A program made the translations under genes and the position numbers. Positions 54,916 to 57,119 of a stretch of 57,119 bases of DNA are shown one piece after another (the stretch's first letter is position 1; each line of letters opens with the position of its first letter). The notes below the pieces were generated by a model, which saw only the letters and a program-made list of their open reading frames with translations, was not told the origin of the DNA and did no database searches. Location: assembly GCF_016862515.1 (NCBI RefSeq), contig NZ_BONC01000051.1, forward strand, positions 1 through 57,119, read 5' to 3'. The stretch is from Asanoa iriomotensis. GTDB lineage: Bacteria; Actinomycetota; Actinomycetes; Mycobacteriales; Micromonosporaceae.

Positions 54916-57119
54916 ATGACCACGACTGCCGTGACGGGGCCGGCCGCGCGGGCCGTCCACGTGTGGAAGGTGTACGGGGCCGGCGAGACCGAGGTCGTCG
55001 CCCTCCGCGACGTGAGCGTCGACCTGGAACGGGGGAAGTTCACCGCGATCATGGGCCCGTCCGGGTCGGGCAAGTCGACGCTGATGCACTGCCTGGCCGG
55101 ACTCGACTCGGTGAGCCGGGGCGAGGTCTACGTCGGCGACACCCAGGTCACGGGCCTGGGCGACGCGGGCCTGACCCGCCTGCGGCGAGACAAGATCGGG
55201 TTCGTCTTCCAGCAGTTCAACCTGCTCCCGACGCTGACGGCCGAGGAGAACATCCTGCTGCCGCTGTCGATCGCGGGCCGCAAGCCGGACCCGGAGTGGT
55301 ACCGCACGGTCATCGAGACCGTCCGCCTCGGCGACCGCCTGGGCCACCGCCCGACCGAGCTCTCGGGCGGACAGCAGCAACGGGTGGCCTGCGCCCGCGC
55401 CCTGGTCGGCCGACCGGACGTCATCTTCGCCGACGAGCCGACGGGCAACCTGGACTCCCGCTCGGGCGCGGACGTGCTGACGTTCCTGCGTGACTCGGTG
55501 CAGACCCACGGCCAGACCATCGTGATGGTCACCCACGACCCGGTGGCGGCCTCGTACGCGGACCGGGTCCTGTTCCTGGCCGACGGCGCGGTGGTCGACG
55601 AGATCCTCGACCCGACCGCCGACGCGGTCCTGGACCGCATGCGCACCATCGACGCCCTGGACGAATCTGTGCCGGGCCCGACGACGGTGCCGGTCACGGG
55701 CCCGGCACCGGAAAGCCGCGGTACGACGGACCCGACGGGCCGCACCCCACACCCGGGCGCCGCCGACGTCGGCGACGCACCTGGTGGTCCACATCGGACC
55801 GGCACCGACACCGGCACCGGCGGCGGGTCGGCGGGACCGCGCGAGCCGGACGACCCGACGGCCCGCGCCGGCGCGCCGACCACCGACGCGTCGCGGGCGG
55901 CGAAGGTTGAAAGAGCCCCAACCGCCAGCGCGACCCAGACGACCACAGCGACGCTGACGGCCGCCGAGCCGACGTCGGTCTCCCCTGCCGGCCCGGCCGC
56001 GGTCAGGGGCACGGTGACGCAGCGTTCGCGGCCGCGCAAGGCATCCGTCGACACCGCGCGCCCGGTGCGAAAGGCCGCCAAGGCGACCCCGGATCAGAAA
56101 CGCCGGAAGGCGGAGGCCCTTGACGCGGCGGTGAAGAGGAGGAAGTCGGGCCGCACCGCCGCCGGTGACGACACCCCCACCACGCCGCCAGGCACGACCG
56201 AGACGAACCGCACGACCCCGACCGAGCCAACCTCGACCGGTGCGGCCACGTCTGCGACACAGCGCGACGTGACGGCCGCGAACGCGGCGCGGCCCGGCAC
56301 GGACGAGGGAACCGCTTCCACCGCATCGCGTTCCGCGAAACCGGTTAAGGGCACGGGCAGATCGCGTCCCAAGGCCGCGACCTCCTCGGCGAGTGCCGCC
56401 GATCCACGCAAGGCTGGCAGGACCGCCGGCACGGTGCGACCCCGGCCGACCGCGGCCGAATCAAGCGCGAACATCGCCCAAACGGACCGGGGGCCGGCGG
56501 CCTCCACCACGGACGCGGCGCAAATCGACGCGAACGGCGGCAGCACCCACAAGGCGACCATGCCGGTGCACGCGGCGCAGATTGACGAGACCAGCGCCGG
56601 CACGGCCGAGCCGACCGTGCGACCGGACGCGGCCCGGACTGACACGAACACCACCACCACCACCACCACCGAGCCGACCACGCCGCAGGACACGGCACGG
56701 ATCGACGGCACCAGCGCCAGCACCACCAAGACGGCCACGCCACCAGACCAGTCGCAGACCGATGGGAAGACCGCCGGCACGGCAGAGACGACCACGCCAC
56801 CAAGCGCGACGCGGACTGAGCGGAAGACCGCCGGCACGACTGAGGCGACCACGCCGCCAGACCTGTCGCAGGCTGACGGGACGAAGGCCGCAACCGACGA
56901 GGCGACCACGACGGCGGACGCGGCGCGCGATGGTGCGGACGGCGCCGGTGCGGTCGGGGTCGCGAGACAAAGCGACGCTGCAGCGGCCGCGGACGGTGCG
57001 GTGGGGGCCGGTCCTTCCGCCACGTCTGAGCCCGAAGGCGCCGACGTTGAGTCGGCCAGCACCGGTGCGGTGCGGTCCGGTGAGGGTGAGCGGCGGGCGG
57101 CGCGGCGGAAGCCCGCCGG
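54916..57119 (+). CDS. ABC transporter ATPase with a very long Thr/Ala/Pro-rich tail (3' truncated by window)
   Basis: The frame runs from ATG 54916 to the window end without a stop: at least 734 codons. Residues 1-235 are a MacB/LolD-type ATPase: Walker A GPSGSGKST (47-55), Q-loop near 99, LSGGQQQRVACARAL (149-163), Walker B VIFADEP with Glu174, H-loop His207. From about 250 on, the protein is low-complexity: a Pro/Asp/Gly part, a basic part (370-414, with RSRPRKAS, DQKRRKAEALD and KRRKSGRT), then at least 300 residues of degenerate repeats with TTPP, TAGT, AARTD and QIDGT words. Family members normally stop near 230-260 residues. The partner FtsX-like permease is expected downstream, outside the window; the tail might be fused to it. 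Confidence 0.85.
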   Translation, partial: MTTTAVTGPAARAVHVWKVYGAGETEVVALRDVSVDLERGKFTAIMGPSGSGKSTLMHCLAGLDSVSRGEVYVGDTQVTGLGDAGLTRLRRDKIGFVFQQFNLLPTLTAEENILLPLSIAGRKPDPEWYRTVIETVRLGDRLGHRPTELSGGQQQRVACARALVGRPDVIFADEPTGNLDSRSGADVLTFLRDSVQTHGQTIVMVTHDPVAASYADRVLFLADGAVVDEILDPTADAVLDRMRTIDALDESVPGPTTVPVTGPAPESRGTTDPTGRTPHPGAADVGDAPGGPHRTGTDTGTGGGSAGPREPDDPTARAGAPTTDASRAAKVERAPTASATQTTTATLTAAEPTSVSPAGPAAVRGTVTQRSRPRKASVDTARPVRKAAKATPDQKRRKAEALDAAVKRRKSGRTAAGDDTPTTPPGTTETNRTTPTEPTSTGAATSATQRDVTAANAARPGTDEGTASTASRSAKPVKGTGRSRPKAATSSASAADPRKAGRTAGTVRPRPTAAESSANIAQTDRGPAASTTDAAQIDANGGSTHKATMPVHAAQIDETSAGTAEPTVRPDAARTDTNTTTTTTTEPTTPQDTARIDGTSASTTKTATPPDQSQTDGKTAGTAETTTPPSATRTERKTAGTTEATTPPDLSQADGTKAATDEATTTADAARDGADGAGAVGVARQSDAAAAADGAVGAGPSATSEPEGADVESASTGAVRSGEGERRAARRKPA
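56500..56940 (+). repeat. Degenerate ~60-bp coding repeats in the ABC ATPase tail
   Basis: Recurring codon blocks encode variants of a roughly 20-residue unit: KTAGTAETTTPP, KTAGTTEATTPP, TSASTTKTATPP, and DAAQID / DTARID / DAARTD. One point (56650-56670) has seven ACC codons in a row (seven Thr). Every change keeps the frame, as expected of translated sequence. Confidence 0.75.

Noticed and set aside
56094-57062. A 322-codon minus-strand frame opposite the ABC ATPase tail
   Set aside because: It is the mirror of the Thr/Ala/Pro repeats. The plus-strand frame continues from a proven ATPase domain and runs farther; the minus frame has no family motif and no ribosome site.

Overview
The window is high-GC DNA of a filamentous-type actinobacterium. 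It carries a complete Pup-proteasome gene set, the pafBC and tatAC neighbourhood, HelY, many GTG starts, stop/start overlaps of the ATGA or GTGA kind, and many TANNNT -10 boxes only 6-9 bases before start codons (leaderless mRNAs). A member of the Micromonosporaceae or a close relative is my inference from gene order and composition; the sequence does not prove it. I saw no rRNA, tRNA, insertion sequence or CRISPR array.

Layout. 1-6.3 kb: the end of a PAS sensor protein, a NhaA antiporter with a cytosolic DsbA-like partner, a tandem pair of near-identical MFS transporters, and an aldo/keto reductase. 6.4-14.4 kb: an APC amine/amino-acid permease, a GPP34 protein, a copper amine oxidase, and a three-subunit molybdenum aldehyde oxidoreductase of the PaoABC type. 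The last two lie in one direction and look like an amine -> aldehyde -> acid module. 14.4-21.0 kb: a secreted phosphoesterase with a DNRLRE domain, two MFS transporters, a membrane-anchored beta-propeller-like protein, a PAP2 phosphatase and a 5'-3' exonuclease. 21.0-23.0 kb: a candidate tiny gene with its own terminator, then two unknown genes of visibly lower GC. 23-31 kb: HelY helicase, HAD hydrolase, lipid kinase, TatC, TatA, PafC, PafB. 31-35 kb: CDF metal transporter, DUF3866 protein, small membrane protein, PafA. 35-40.7 kb: a complete dTDP-rhamnose set (rfbC, rfbA / rfbB, rfbD, arranged divergently), an acetyltransferase and three small or unknown genes. 40.7-41.4 kb: a GC-rich tandem repeat array with no convincing gene. 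41.4-47.1 kb: prcA, prcB, pup, dop, arc. 47.3-54.8 kb: ferredoxin, an unknown protein, TrmI, a site-2 protease with CBS domains, a RecB-like nuclease, an HTH protein, a PadR regulator with a membrane partner, and a NarL-type response regulator. 54.9 kb to the end: an ABC ATPase gene that stays open to the window edge and has a tail of at least 480 residues, rich in Thr, Ala and Pro.

How the genes work together. Pup is deamidated by Dop and ligated to target proteins by PafA. Arc unfolds the tagged proteins and PrcBA degrades them. PafBC is the DNA-damage regulator usually encoded with this set. Here the set is split: about 6.5 kb holding the rhamnose genes and the repeat array lies between prcA and pafA. 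The most unusual single object is the ABC ATPase with its long repetitive tail at the right edge.
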